Of a stretch of DNA of 8,787 bases, positions 1-4,979 are shown in pieces; position 1 is the stretch's first letter, and the number at the start of each line of letters is the position of its first letter. Under the pieces are notes generated by a model. That model was not told the DNA's origin. It ran no database searches and worked only from the letters and a program-made list of their open reading frames with translations. The stretch covers positions 1 through 8,787 of the forward strand of contig JAJYVN010000121.1 of assembly GCA_021791995.1 (NCBI GenBank). The letters run 5' to 3'. This DNA is from Bacillota bacterium (GTDB lineage Bacteria; Bacillota; Sulfobacillia; RBS10-35; JAJYVN01). The translations under genes and the position numbers were made by a program.

Positions 1-6
1 CACTTT

Positions 7-273
7 TTAGCCTGAGTCCTTGAACAGCCCCGAATTCTCGGCGGGGAAGTCCCCCAGCAGTTCTGTGACGACGTCAGCGAACATGTCCTTTGTTGCGGCG
101 GGACACACACTCAGAAGATGCCTTCGGAAGAGGGCGGCTGCATCGTTGGCTTCGAAGAGAAGTCCCCCGAAGTCCTCGATGCGACGAAAGCGGGGGGCTT
201 CCCTCTGCCATGTCTTGAGCCATTCTTTCCCCGCTGCTTTCATGGCTTCGATTTTGAACTGTCTATCTGTCAA
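7..273 (-). CDS. Small hypothetical protein, last gene of a leftward pair
   Basis: I do not recognise this protein. With a TTG start it is 88 aa (M-TDRQFKIEAMKAAG...), and the stop is TAA. I chose the TTG because it shares bases with the TGA of the upstream gene (TTGA), a coupling arrangement used elsewhere in this window. An ATG at 243 would give 78 aa. A longer reading back to 417 is open but would cover the whole membrane-protein gene in another frame and has no ribosome binding site. The sequence is soluble and helix-rich with several aromatic residues early (KEWLKTW), then charged, and ends FPAENSGLFKDSG. No signal peptide, membrane segment or metal motif is visible. Translation probably depends on the upstream gene. 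The reading frame is likely; the exact start is uncertain. Confidence 0.6.
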   Translation of the reverse strand: MTDRQFKIEAMKAAGKEWLKTWQREAPRFRRIEDFGGLLFEANDAAALFRRHLLSVCPAATKDMFADVVTELLGDFPAENSGLFKDSG

Positions 274-437
274 GGCCGCACCCCGGCAATCCACAGGTAG
301 ATAACGAGTGCCATTGCCGCTCCAGAAATAATCTCCAGACCCTGTACCCATGCGGGGTCTTTCTTCGTAAAGATGTTGACGAGGATGCCAAACACCACGA
401 CCACAAAGAACGCCCATGCTGCAATATACCCTACCAT
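270..437 (-). CDS. Small two-helix membrane protein (holin-like size)
   Basis: A 55-aa protein not obvious from long-ORF scanning. An excellent ribosome binding site, AGGAGGA, lies 3-4 bases before the ATG at 437. Residues about 5-23 form a hydrophobic helix (AAWAFFVVVVFGILVNIF), followed by a charged turn TKKDPAW and a second hydrophobic stretch at about 35-51 (ISGAAMALVIYLWIAG). The short tail is GVRP. Two helices with a charged hairpin turn and a length under 60 aa fit a class of phage holin-like or membrane-associated small proteins, but there is no lysin next door, so function is open. Its TGA overlaps the TTG of the following gene. A possible promoter lies at 493-519. Confidence 0.75.
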   Translation of the reverse strand: MVGYIAAWAFFVVVVFGILVNIFTKKDPAWVQGLEIISGAAMALVIYLWIAGVRP

Positions 438-492
438 AGTTCCTCCTGGTGTACCCCCGTGCTAGTCAGCATCTGGCGGGGGAAATAGAGAC

Positions 493-519
493 ATGGTATC
501 CTTGAATGGTTCCCATCAA
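493..519 (-). promoter_or_regulatory. Possible leftward promoter for the membrane-protein pair
   Basis: On the minus strand TTGATG (519-514) is followed after 15 bases by TACCAT (498-493). The -10 hexamer and its GATACCATG context are the same as in the better promoter at 3050-3077. The spacer is shorter than ideal. It lies between the hairpin ending the upstream operon and the gene starting at 437, where a promoter is expected. Confidence 0.35.
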
Positions 520-537
520 CGCTTAGGCTGCGTTGCC

Positions 538-561
538 GAAGACCCCCGCAAGGGGGCCTTC
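538..561 (-). terminator. GC-rich hairpin ending the zinc-knuckle operon
   Basis: GAAG-A-CCCCC, loop GCAA, GGGGG-C-CTTC forms a ten-position stem with one mismatch (A542 against C557). It begins 5 bases past the stop codon of the gene ending at 566. There is no U tract on the leftward side, so it would be a hairpin of the U-less type proposed in high-GC bacteria, or an RNA 3'-end protector. The position supports termination more than the sequence does. Confidence 0.5.
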
Positions 562-565
562 TTCG

Positions 566-1126
566 TTATGCCTGCCGGTACGGAATCTCAATCCAGTCCG
601 GCAGAACAGGTTCCTCGCTCTGCCACTTCTCCAGCTCCTCTTTGTACCCCAGCCGTTCGACGGGGGGTACGTCGGCAGTGTAGTGGATGCCACATGCAGT
701 ACATGCGCCAGAATGTGTGTAGTCGTCTGTGTAGAGACTGTAGGTGAGTTCTACCCCTCCTCCACAACGGCAGCACATTCCAATCGTCTCTGGAGGCTCT
801 GAGAACTGCTGTGGGGCATTCTGTCTCCACTCGGCATGACGAAGTTCATCCTGCTTCCCCGCCGCGCGTACCCTGGCCGCGACAAGGGGACGCCCCGTGC
901 CGAACATCAGAGAACTCTCAGCATTGCGGAGCACGGCATGAAAAGGGTCTAGAAACTCCAAGGTGCCATTGCCACAGTAACAGTAGAAGAGCCCAAAAAC
1001 GGGTGCGTAGTTGATAGGCGACGGGGCCTTCCAGTCCGACTTCCCGCACGAAGGGCATTGGATTTCCTCCGGCGCGGGGGGAGTCAGGTTCCCTTCAGCG
1101 CGGCGGGGAACGACAAAAGCACTCAT
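566..1126 (-). CDS. Double zinc-ribbon protein, last gene of the leftward operon
   Basis: A 186-aa protein with two separate cysteine sets. The first is C24-x2-C27 (CPSCGK) with C49-x-C51 (YCYCGNG). The second is C118/C119-x-C121 (CCRCGGG) with C142-x2-C145 (CTACGIHY). Each set can hold one zinc ion as a ribbon or knuckle. The part between them (about 55-112) is polar and lacks a recognisable fold, and the C terminus is acidic (EELEKWQSEEP). I know no specific function; zinc ribbons of this kind bind nucleic acid or proteins. The ATG is preceded by GAGG at a usable distance. The gene now starts 44 bp after the upstream stop codon, but the 38-bp duplication upstream hides a former ATGA overlap (see the finding at 1123-1256). 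A hairpin follows directly. Confidence 0.85.
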   Translation of the reverse strand: MSAFVVPRRAEGNLTPPAPEEIQCPSCGKSDWKAPSPINYAPVFGLFYCYCGNGTLEFLDPFHAVLRNAESSLMFGTGRPLVAARVRAAGKQDELRHAEWRQNAPQQFSEPPETIGMCCRCGGGVELTYSLYTDDYTHSGACTACGIHYTADVPPVERLGYKEELEKWQSEEPVLPDWIEIPYRQA

Positions 1127-1169
1127 GGCAGTAGCCTCACATGTGCAACGCCATTACAGGTGTCTAGTT

Positions 1170-1649
1170 CTACTTCATGCAGTCGACTGCATCTCGAACA
1201 ACGTAGTCTAGTAGTGTCAGTCGGCTGCATCTCGAACAACGTAGTCTAGTAGTGTCGGTAGAAATAGTGTGTAAATGCGAGCCGCACGAGAGGCATAGGC
1301 AGAAACAGGCGGCGATACCCGGAAGATGGGGGAGGTAGTGAACAGGCACGTCGACCTCGATCATGCCGTCTGGTTCAATGTCTATGGTCAGTTGATGTCC
1401 GTTTGTGCAGGTTATGGCTGTGGTGGAGTTAAGCGGGGCAATGAACTGCACACGGCTGTCGCAGGCGGGGCAATGGATGGTGTGCGTGGGCCAATCCAAC
1501 CACTCGAACGTCTTGTTCTCCATGAAGTGGTCCCAGATGGCTTGGAAGGTTCTTGTGCACGATTTGCATAGGTCGCGGTACTGTTGCGCCATGGGATCGG
1601 CGGGGTCCTCCACAGGATGCTTACAACGATCACACAATCTGACGTACAT
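1170..1649 (-). CDS. Zinc-knuckle protein with C-terminal tail altered by a 38-bp duplication
   Basis: A 159-aa protein starting MYVRLCDRCK. The ATG at 1649 is chosen over longer in-frame readings because GGGGGAGG precedes it by about 6 bases. Cysteine pairs: C6/C9 with C28/C31; C60/C63 with C81 and H85 (TCTNGH); and C119/C122 with C138/C141, giving three possible zinc sites. The first module resembles the start of the neighbouring gene (LCDRCK, then LCxxC, F, W), so the two are likely paralogues. The start lies inside the end of that upstream gene (20-bp overlap). After residue 144 the frame is changed by the tandem duplication, giving the tail TLLDYVVRDAVDCMK. The three cysteine sites are still complete. 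The function is unknown; a nucleic-acid or protein-binding zinc protein is a reasonable guess. Confidence 0.85.
   Translation of the reverse strand: MYVRLCDRCKHPVEDPADPMAQQYRDLCKSCTRTFQAIWDHFMENKTFEWLDWPTHTIHCPACDSRVQFIAPLNSTTAITCTNGHQLTIDIEPDGMIEVDVPVHYLPHLPGIAACFCLCLSCGSHLHTISTDTTRLRCSRCSRLTLLDYVVRDAVDCMK
1181..1256. repeat. 38-bp perfect-phase tandem duplication inside a gene
   Basis: Two adjacent copies (1181-1218 and 1219-1256) differ at one base of 38 (A1186 versus G1224). Because 38 is not a multiple of three, the duplication shifts the leftward reading frame of the zinc-knuckle gene. Near-identity indicates recent origin or ongoing copy-number change. Confidence 0.97.
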
Positions 1650-1881
1650 CGTCTGCCTCCCCCAGCCATGCCCCATACAAAGTCCTAAACTGCTCGGAGC
1701 AGACCTCACAGAGTTCCTTGGTAGAGGAGTAACGAGAAGAATCCAGGCTCGGCGACGCCGAGCCTAGGCCCACTAGGCTGTATTGCCGCACCGCCTGGTG
1801 TTCCTTAACGACAGTCACGATGAGGGCCTTGTGGTCCTTGGGGATGATGTCCTTACAACGGTCACAGAGTCTCGCTTGCAT
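1630..1881 (-). CDS. Small zinc-knuckle protein, paralogue of its downstream neighbour
   Basis: An 83-aa protein with ATG at 1881, preceded by GAGGAG about 8 bases upstream. It has two C-x2-C pairs, C6/C9 (LCDRCK) and C58/C61 (LCEVCSEQF), separated by about 48 residues, consistent with one split zinc site. The pattern LCDRCK...LCxxC...F..W matches the first 40 residues of the next gene, where the spacing is shorter; the extra residues here (roughly 33-54, SLVGLGSASPSLDSSRYSS) look like a low-complexity linker. That linker DNA contains a perfect 9-bp inverted repeat. The gene overlaps both neighbours by 20 bp, so the three genes are probably translated together. The function is unknown. Confidence 0.82.
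   Translation of the reverse strand: MQARLCDRCKDIIPKDHKALIVTVVKEHQAVRQYSLVGLGSASPSLDSSRYSSTKELCEVCSEQFRTLYGAWLGEADDVRQIV
1745..1765. repeat. Perfect 9-bp inverted repeat within a coding region
   Basis: AGGCTCGGC, loop GAC, GCCGAGCCT. It falls in the linker-coding part of the small zinc-knuckle gene and would form a strong mRNA hairpin between its two cysteine pairs. There is no T tract beside it, so it is not a clear terminator. It may be a small inserted element or a translation-pausing structure. Confidence 0.85.
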
Positions 1882-2437
1882 CTATTTGCTCCTCTGTAGT
1901 GAAGACACGATTTTCACCGTGGGGTAGGGACTCAGGATGGTTATGGGGGATGGGGAGAAGATCCCCCGCCAGAACGGCACCAACGTCAGAGAGGGCAAAC
2001 ACCTCCGCACCAACCACATGCTTACATTCGTCGCAGAGTTGGGTGCCACAGATAAGTGCAGAAAGGAAGTCGCTGTCGTCGCGCTCGAACCAAAGGCCGG
2101 CGGCGATTCTGGCAGGATTCTCGGCGGGGGAGTAGTCCACTCCAACGTCCTCCAGCATTTGATGGAACTTGGCCAGGTCACGCTTGCGCTCTAGTTCCCG
2201 TTCCCTCGTTCGTTCCGCCTCATCTATGGCTGCGAGCGCCATACGCCTGCTCCTCACAACTTCGTAGCATCGGAGGGCTTCGTCCACCAGACGGTCGGGG
2301 GGAACAGGCTCCCCGCTCCACTCCTCTTCAGCGGGGCCGAGGTTATACCAGAGGGCTCGATAGTCAGGGGAGATGAGAGTTGAACGTCCTTCTGCGGGGG
2401 GACTCGGAGCCTCGCTACGTCGTCTGAACGGCCACAT
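1862..2437 (-). CDS. Charged coiled-coil protein with a single LCDECK cysteine pair
   Basis: A 191-aa protein. The N terminus is basic and Pro-rich (MWPFRRRSEAPSPPAEG). Residues about 65-98 are very charged and alpha-helical (DEAERTRERELERKRDL), probably a coiled coil. Near residues 129-138 the sequence CGTQLCDECK repeats the LCDxCK motif of the two downstream zinc-knuckle proteins, but no second C-x2-C pair follows, so the zinc site would be incomplete or completed by the nearby extra Cys or by a partner subunit. The start ATG shares bases with the upstream TAA (TAATG); AGGAGG lies about 11 bases before it. The 3' end overlaps the next gene by 20 bp. The function is not recognised. Shared motifs and overlap suggest it works with the next two proteins. 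Confidence 0.83.
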   Translation of the reverse strand: MWPFRRRSEAPSPPAEGRSTLISPDYRALWYNLGPAEEEWSGEPVPPDRLVDEALRCYEVVRSRRMALAAIDEAERTRERELERKRDLAKFHQMLEDVGVDYSPAENPARIAAGLWFERDDSDFLSALICGTQLCDECKHVVGAEVFALSDVGAVLAGDLLPIPHNHPESLPHGENRVFTTEEQIDASETL

Positions 2438-2619
2438 TACGGTCGAAACCTCCTGACTTCTGTTACACGCATTTCCGTGACACGCCCCCCGAGGATCTTA
2501 AGGATGATGTCTCCGTCGAGCGTTTCTCGAATAGACTCAAGGAGTTCGAGTTCATCCTTTGTAACTGGGGTGAGGCCGTGCGCCTTGGCATAGACCTCCG
2601 CCGTGGGGGTGGCGTTCAC
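2437..2619 (-). CDS. Small hypothetical protein in the zinc-knuckle operon
   Basis: A 60-aa protein starting with GTG. The start overlaps the previous gene's stop as GTGA, and GGAGG lies 7 bases upstream inside that gene's end. The stop TAA overlaps the next ATG (TAATG). The sequence has an acidic helix (TKDELELLESIRETLDGD) and then a short strand-rich basic end (RVTEMRVTEVRRFRP). No cysteines, membrane segment or known domain are visible. Translational coupling on both sides makes the gene convincing although its function is unknown. Confidence 0.8.
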   Translation of the reverse strand: MNATPTAEVYAKAHGLTPVTKDELELLESIRETLDGDIILKILGGRVTEMRVTEVRRFRP

Positions 2620-2822
2620 CTGAACCCCTCCGGCAGGTCGAGTTTGACGCGAAGTCTTGTCATGCCGGGGCAGATGACAACTCTGTCTTCTTCTCCGTCA
2701 CGAAGGAGGACAACGGCCCCGTCGTCACAGATGTAGACGTGCGGGGGGACGATTCCCCGCCGAGCCAAGTCTTTCTTGATGAGAGAGGCGGCCTTTTTCG
2801 TGCCGGGGCTCAGATCATCCAC
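2616..2822 (-). CDS. Small hypothetical protein, strand-rich
   Basis: A 68-aa protein with a GTG start (GTG GAT GAT) and a full AGGAGG about 8 bases before it. After a basic helical start (TKKAASLIKKDLARRG), the rest alternates in the manner of beta strands (HVYICDDGAVVLLRDGE, DRVVICPGMTRLRVKLDL). Two isolated cysteines do not form a metal motif. It ends at TGA, which overlaps the next gene's GTG. I do not recognise the family. Confidence 0.8.
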   Translation of the reverse strand: MDDLSPGTKKAASLIKKDLARRGIVPPHVYICDDGAVVLLRDGEEDRVVICPGMTRLRVKLDLPEGFR

Positions 2823-2861
2823 GCGGATACCTCCTAGTGAAAGGAGTGAAGTCGTCGTCCA

Positions 2862-3029
2862 TTACCACACCGCCAGACTTCCCCGCGAGCACATGCAGAT
2901 GCCGCTGCCACCATTAGCTGGATTGCAACCGCAAGTCTCCCAGAACTTTTCCGGCCGGGGCCAGATGGAAGTTTTTCCGAGGAGTCGGAACGCAACACTG
3001 CGGTATAGGAACCAGCGGAATCTCTTCAC
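2862..3029 (-). CDS. Small Cys-containing basic protein, first gene of the zinc-knuckle operon
   Basis: A 55-aa reading frame, too short for usual ORF cut-offs. The GTG start at 3029 has GGAGG 8 bases upstream, and a promoter ends just before it. The protein begins MKRFRWFLYRSVAFRLLGK, basic and aromatic (amphipathic or membrane-touching), then carries a compact C-terminal motif CGCNPANGGSGICMC with four cysteines in C-x-C...C-x-C spacing, which could bind a metal ion. It ends at TAA. The Gly/Asn-rich loop between the cysteine pairs is unusual. The function is unknown. The combination of promoter, ribosome binding site and motif makes it real rather than chance. Confidence 0.75.
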   Translation of the reverse strand: MKRFRWFLYRSVAFRLLGKTSIWPRPEKFWETCGCNPANGGSGICMCSRGSLAVW

Positions 3030-3049
3030 TCAATACACCTCCAAGATGC

Positions 3050-3077
3050 ATGGTATCACGATAGAGTCGCGTGTCAA
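3050..3077 (-). promoter_or_regulatory. Leftward promoter of the seven-gene operon
   Basis: TTGACA (3077-3072) is a perfect -35, followed after 16 bases by TACCAT (3055-3050). The expected transcription start near 3043 leaves a leader of only about 14 bases, beginning at the Shine-Dalgarno sequence of the gene at 3029. The -35 contains the stop codon of the mom-like gene. Confidence 0.65.
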
Positions 3078-3726
3078 CGACTGACTTGTTTGGGGTAAGG
3101 AAGAGGTTCGTAACGGAGCGCCCCGCGCCATTTTCTGCGCTCGGCGTGGGTGGGGCCGACGATCATAGCATATCTGTGTTTCCCCGCCCGTTTGGTGGGG
3201 GTCCAGCCCCAGGCAACGGCTTCGGCCTTGGTGACGTTGTGGCCGTTCTGGCGGGGGTGGCGGAGTCTTCCATCAGCGTCTAGGTAGAACGTCGCGGGGC
3301 TACTCTGTCCGGTATAGATGAAGTTGGTTGCCTGGTAGATGGTGCCGGCATGCCCCGCGCTGGGGTCCGCAAAACTCAACACACAGCGGATGCCGGGCTT
3401 CTTCTCCAGGAGGATCTTCAGGGCTCTCGATATGAAGTGACTTTCCGAGTTGCGGGGGCATTCGTCTAGTAAAACCAGACGGTGGAGTTCCGTGACGCGG
3501 TGCTTCTCGGCGGGGCCAAACGGTGCGGATCTAACATTCTCGCTACAGGGAGTGGCAAACATGCAGACGCCCACGAGAGCCCCCCCCCCTCAAACATGCC
3601 GACATTCAGGGCGGGGCCGTTATGGTGTCCATGCGAGTAGTGATACTTCAGGACAAACGGACTCGCTTCCCGGAGCGGGATGGCGGCAAAAACTGTTTCG
3701 GCGGGGGAAGCCGTTTGCACTAGCAT
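3074..3726 (-). pseudogene. mom: Mom-like DNA adenine modification protein, split by a poly-G frameshift
   Basis: The family founder, Mom of phage Mu, converts DNA adenine to N6-carbamoylmethyladenine with a GNAT-like fold and so shields phage DNA from restriction. Here the N-terminal part (frame starting at ATG 3726) holds PFVLKYHYSHGHHNG and ends in NVGMFEGG. The C-terminal part (3574 to 3074, another frame) continues with LVGVCMFATPC, ELHRLVLLDECP, SFADPSAGHAGTIYQATNF and IYTG, the family's usual order of motifs. The join is a run of ten G. With eight or eleven G the frames fuse as MFEGG-A-LVGVCMF, giving a full protein of about 217 aa, the normal family size. As read, translation runs out of frame and stops at 3466. 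The gene may be phase-variable, decayed, or affected by a sequencing error. Its promoter appears to start transcription at the ATG itself. I am confident of the family and of the frame break, not of its cause. Confidence 0.85.
3580..3589. repeat. Ten-base C (minus-strand G) homopolymer
   Basis: Ten consecutive C on the given strand, G on the coding strand of the mom-like gene. Such tracts change length by slipped-strand pairing. Its length decides whether the two halves of the gene are in frame (8 or 11) or not (10). Confidence 0.97.
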
Positions 3727-3732
3727 ACAATC

Positions 3733-3778
3733 AGTCTACTCGCCTACTGCACCCTGTCAACAGGAAACTATCTGACAG
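3733..3778 (-). promoter_or_regulatory. Promoter of the mom-like gene with overlapping palindrome; leaderless start
   Basis: TTGACA (3760-3755), 16 bases, TAGACT (3738-3733). The seventh base after the -10 is the A of the mom ATG, so the mRNA is predicted to be leaderless. This fits the absence of any ribosome binding site before that ATG. A perfect inverted repeat CTGTCA...TGACAG (3754-3759 and 3773-3778) overlaps the -35 box and is a likely operator. Confidence 0.65.
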
Positions 3779-3802
3779 AAAATACCCAGGCGGGGGAAGC
3801 AA

Positions 3803-3991
3803 CTATCCCTTCACCACCCAACGGATGATCCTATAGAGGATGACCACGGCAACGAGGGTAGCAAAGAGAATGGTGAGGCTGCCGGCGATAGCCGCCCCCC
3901 ACCCCAGCGCGGGGGCAAAACTACGATAGATCCATAAGAGGATAGCAAGCATGGCAGCCCCGCCCAAAACGATTCCAAGACGACTCCACAC
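3803..3991 (-). CDS. Small two-helix membrane protein (holin-like size)
   Basis: A 62-aa protein with a GTG start at 3991, preceded by GGAGGAGG about 9 bases upstream. Residues about 5-22 (LGIVLGGAAMLAILLWIY) and 32-54 (GAAIAGSLTILFATLVAVV) are membrane segments separated by a short RSFAPALGW turn. The tail RIIRWVVKG is basic, suggesting that end faces the cytoplasm. It is similar in plan, not in sequence, to the membrane protein at 270-437. A phage holin-like or other membrane-modifying small protein is possible. It is the first gene of its transcript, behind a stem-loop leader and promoter at 4020-4104. Confidence 0.75.
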   Translation of the reverse strand: MWSRLGIVLGGAAMLAILLWIYRSFAPALGWGAAIAGSLTILFATLVAVVILYRIIRWVVKG

Positions 3992-4019
3992 GACTCACAG
4001 CCTCCTCCAGACATGTTTA

Positions 4020-4069
4020 GGAGATCGCCACAGAACTCATTGGTGTCACTTCGATGTTGGGCGATCTCC
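4020..4069 (-). promoter_or_regulatory. 5'-terminal mRNA stem-loop in the membrane-protein leader
   Basis: Minus-strand GGAGATCGCC (4069-4060) and GGCGATCTCC (4029-4020) are a perfect 10-bp inverted repeat around a 30-base loop. The predicted transcription start (4069) is the first base of the stem, so the mRNA would begin with a closed 5' helix. The Shine-Dalgarno sequence lies shortly after the second arm. Confidence 0.7.
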
Positions 4070-4075
4070 ACCATC

Positions 4076-4104
4076 ATCCTACTCGCTTTGTTGCCGCTAG
4101 TCAA
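4076..4104 (-). promoter_or_regulatory. Leftward promoter for the membrane-protein gene
   Basis: TTGACT (4104-4099), exact 17-base spacer, TAGGAT (4081-4076). The predicted start is at about 4069. It is the most complete sigma-70-like promoter in the window. Confidence 0.72.
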
Positions 4105-4143
4105 CAGACGGCATTGGGGTCTTCTACGTTGAGGATCTAGACT

Positions 4144-4208
4144 GGGCGCCTAAATCGGGTGCCTAAATCGGGTGCCTAAATAGGGTGCCTAAATCGGGTG
4201 CCTAAATA
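4144..4208. repeat. Five tandem 13-bp repeats (iteron-like)
   Basis: The unit is GGGTGCCTAAATC. Five units follow without gaps; the first has C for T at position 4, and the third and fifth end in A instead of C. It lies in a non-coding stretch, directly followed by an AT-rich segment (4213-4240). Direct repeats of this size beside AT-rich DNA resemble initiator-protein iterons of plasmid and phage origins. They could also be binding sites for a transcription regulator. Confidence 0.95.
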
Positions 4209-4684
4209 GGGGGGCCAAAAATTTTGTCGTGTATATTTGGATGGCCTCTAGGGCCCCCAAAGGTGAATTTTCGGTGGGGACGGCGGGTCGGTTCTACGAG
4301 CAGCCCGACGTGGGTTCTACGGCGGGGGATGGTCACCATGGCATCCTGCTAATCTGCGGTGGTGGCGTGCGGCGTGTGGCCTGCTCCGGCGTGTGGCCTG
4401 CTCCGGCGTGTGGTGGTGGCGTGTGGTGGTGGCGTGCGGCGGTAGCGTGTGGCGGGCCGACCGTTCGTGGTCGCGGGGGAGTGTGGGGGAGCTGGCTGGA
4501 TGGTGGCGAGGCAGTGCGGTCGGCCGTGGGGTGGGCTGGGGTGGAGTGTGGGGGCGGGCTGGGTAGGCTGAACGATAGCGGGGGGCGTGCGGGGGAATGT
4601 TCGGGCTATGGATTGTATAGTGCCAGATAGGAAGGTGGGTCGGTATATCCACCGTGGGGATAGGTGACGGGCCGCAAAAGGGCC
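4209..4684. other. Non-coding segment: AT-rich patch, then G/T-rich low-complexity DNA
   Basis: After GGGGGGCC comes an AT-rich patch (CCAAAAATTTTG...TATATTTGG, about 4213-4240) whose ends CCAAA and TTTGG are inverted. From about 4350 to 4620 the plus strand is strongly G/T-rich, made of GGTGGCGTG-type repeats with many GG and GGGGG runs. Open frames on both strands here are low complexity (Pro/His/Arg on the minus strand, Gly/Trp/Val on the plus), lack ribosome binding sites and look like composition artefacts. I see no credible gene. The strong G excess on one strand could favour R-loops or G-quadruplexes, compatible with an origin or a recombination-prone spacer. Confidence 0.6.
4371..4413. 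repeat. 17-bp tandem repeat, about 2.5 copies
   Basis: GGCGTGTGGCCTGCTCC at 4371-4387 and 4388-4404, then a 9-base partial copy to 4413, continuing into irregular TGGTGGCGTG repeats. It is part of the G/T-rich segment. Confidence 0.9.
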
Positions 4685-4945
4685 TCAGCGTGCGTCTGGC
4701 GATGTCCCACTTTTGTCTGGGACGGATAATGACATCGTGTGGCGTCGCCAGGGAGTATCCATGCGGAGGAAGGCAGCAAGCCCGGCCGGGGTGTTATCGA
4801 GCAAGCCTGCGGCCTTCCAGCGGCTTATGGTACGGGTTGTTACTCCAAGGACGGTGGCCAAGACGGTATTGGGGAGTCTGCGGCCGTGAGCGCGGGGGCC
4901 CTTGGGGCGGTAGCGTGGGAATCGGCCGGGGGGTAGTTGTGGCAT
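4685..4945 (-). CDS. Small helix-turn-helix DNA-binding protein (excisionase or regulator-like)
   Basis: An 86-aa protein. The N terminus is basic and Pro-rich (PGRFPRYRPKGPRAHGRR). Residues about 25-50 (PNTVLATVLGVTTRTISRWK) have the helix-turn-helix pattern A-x3-LGV-x2-RTI-x-RW, followed by AAGLL, as in MerR/excisionase-type winged-helix proteins that read DNA with the RTISRW helix. The short tail (SLSVPDKSGTSPDAR) is encoded by one copy of a 36-bp repeat. AGGAGGG lies 7 bases before the ATG, inside a perfect inverted repeat that could hide it. It follows a second HTH gene on the same strand and may be co-transcribed or use its own -10 (TATTAT). It could be an excisionase, a repressor or an origin-binding protein. 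Confidence 0.78.
   Translation of the reverse strand: MPQLPPGRFPRYRPKGPRAHGRRLPNTVLATVLGVTTRTISRWKAAGLLDNTPAGLAAFLRMDTPWRRHTMSLSVPDKSGTSPDAR
4701..4736. repeat. 36-bp repeat, copy 1 (with 4977-5012)
   Basis: Begins GATGTCCCACTTTTGTCTGG and shares ACGGATAATGAC with the second copy. GTCCCA...TGGGAC inside it is a 6-bp inverted repeat. It encodes the tail of the HTH gene. Its partner 276 bp away differs at only a handful of positions and retains the inverted repeat with a G-U-compatible change. Confidence 0.85.
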
Positions 4946-4950
4946 CGATC

Positions 4951-4979
4951 ATCCCTCCTACCTCATAATACGGAGGGAT
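4951..4979 (-). promoter_or_regulatory. Ribosome-site hairpin and -10 before the second HTH gene
   Basis: ATCCCTCC and GGAGGGAT are perfect 8-bp inverted arms around a 13-base loop. On the minus strand the second arm is the Shine-Dalgarno sequence of the HTH gene at 4945, so read-through mRNA from upstream would have it closed. The loop contains TATTAT (4970-4965), a possible -10. A transcript starting from it (about 4958) would lack the first arm and leave the ribosome site open. Confidence 0.55.

Noticed and set aside
2815..2862. 15-codon frame starting at a TAATG overlap and ending just inside the next gene
   Set aside because: The overlap resembles real junctions in this operon and the frame carries the next gene's ribosome site, but it is too short to separate from chance.
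3811..4104. 97-residue leftward frame overlapping the membrane-protein gene
   Set aside because: Its start lies within or upstream of the promoter (-35 TTGACT), so it would not be transcribed; it lacks a ribosome site and shadows the membrane protein in another frame.
4371..4470. Possible CRISPR-like array in the repeat-rich segment
   Set aside because: Repeats are short, tandem and without unique spacers of constant length.
4229..4630. Open frames on both strands in the G/T-rich segment
   Set aside because: Low-complexity products, no ribosome site, and frames kept open by composition.
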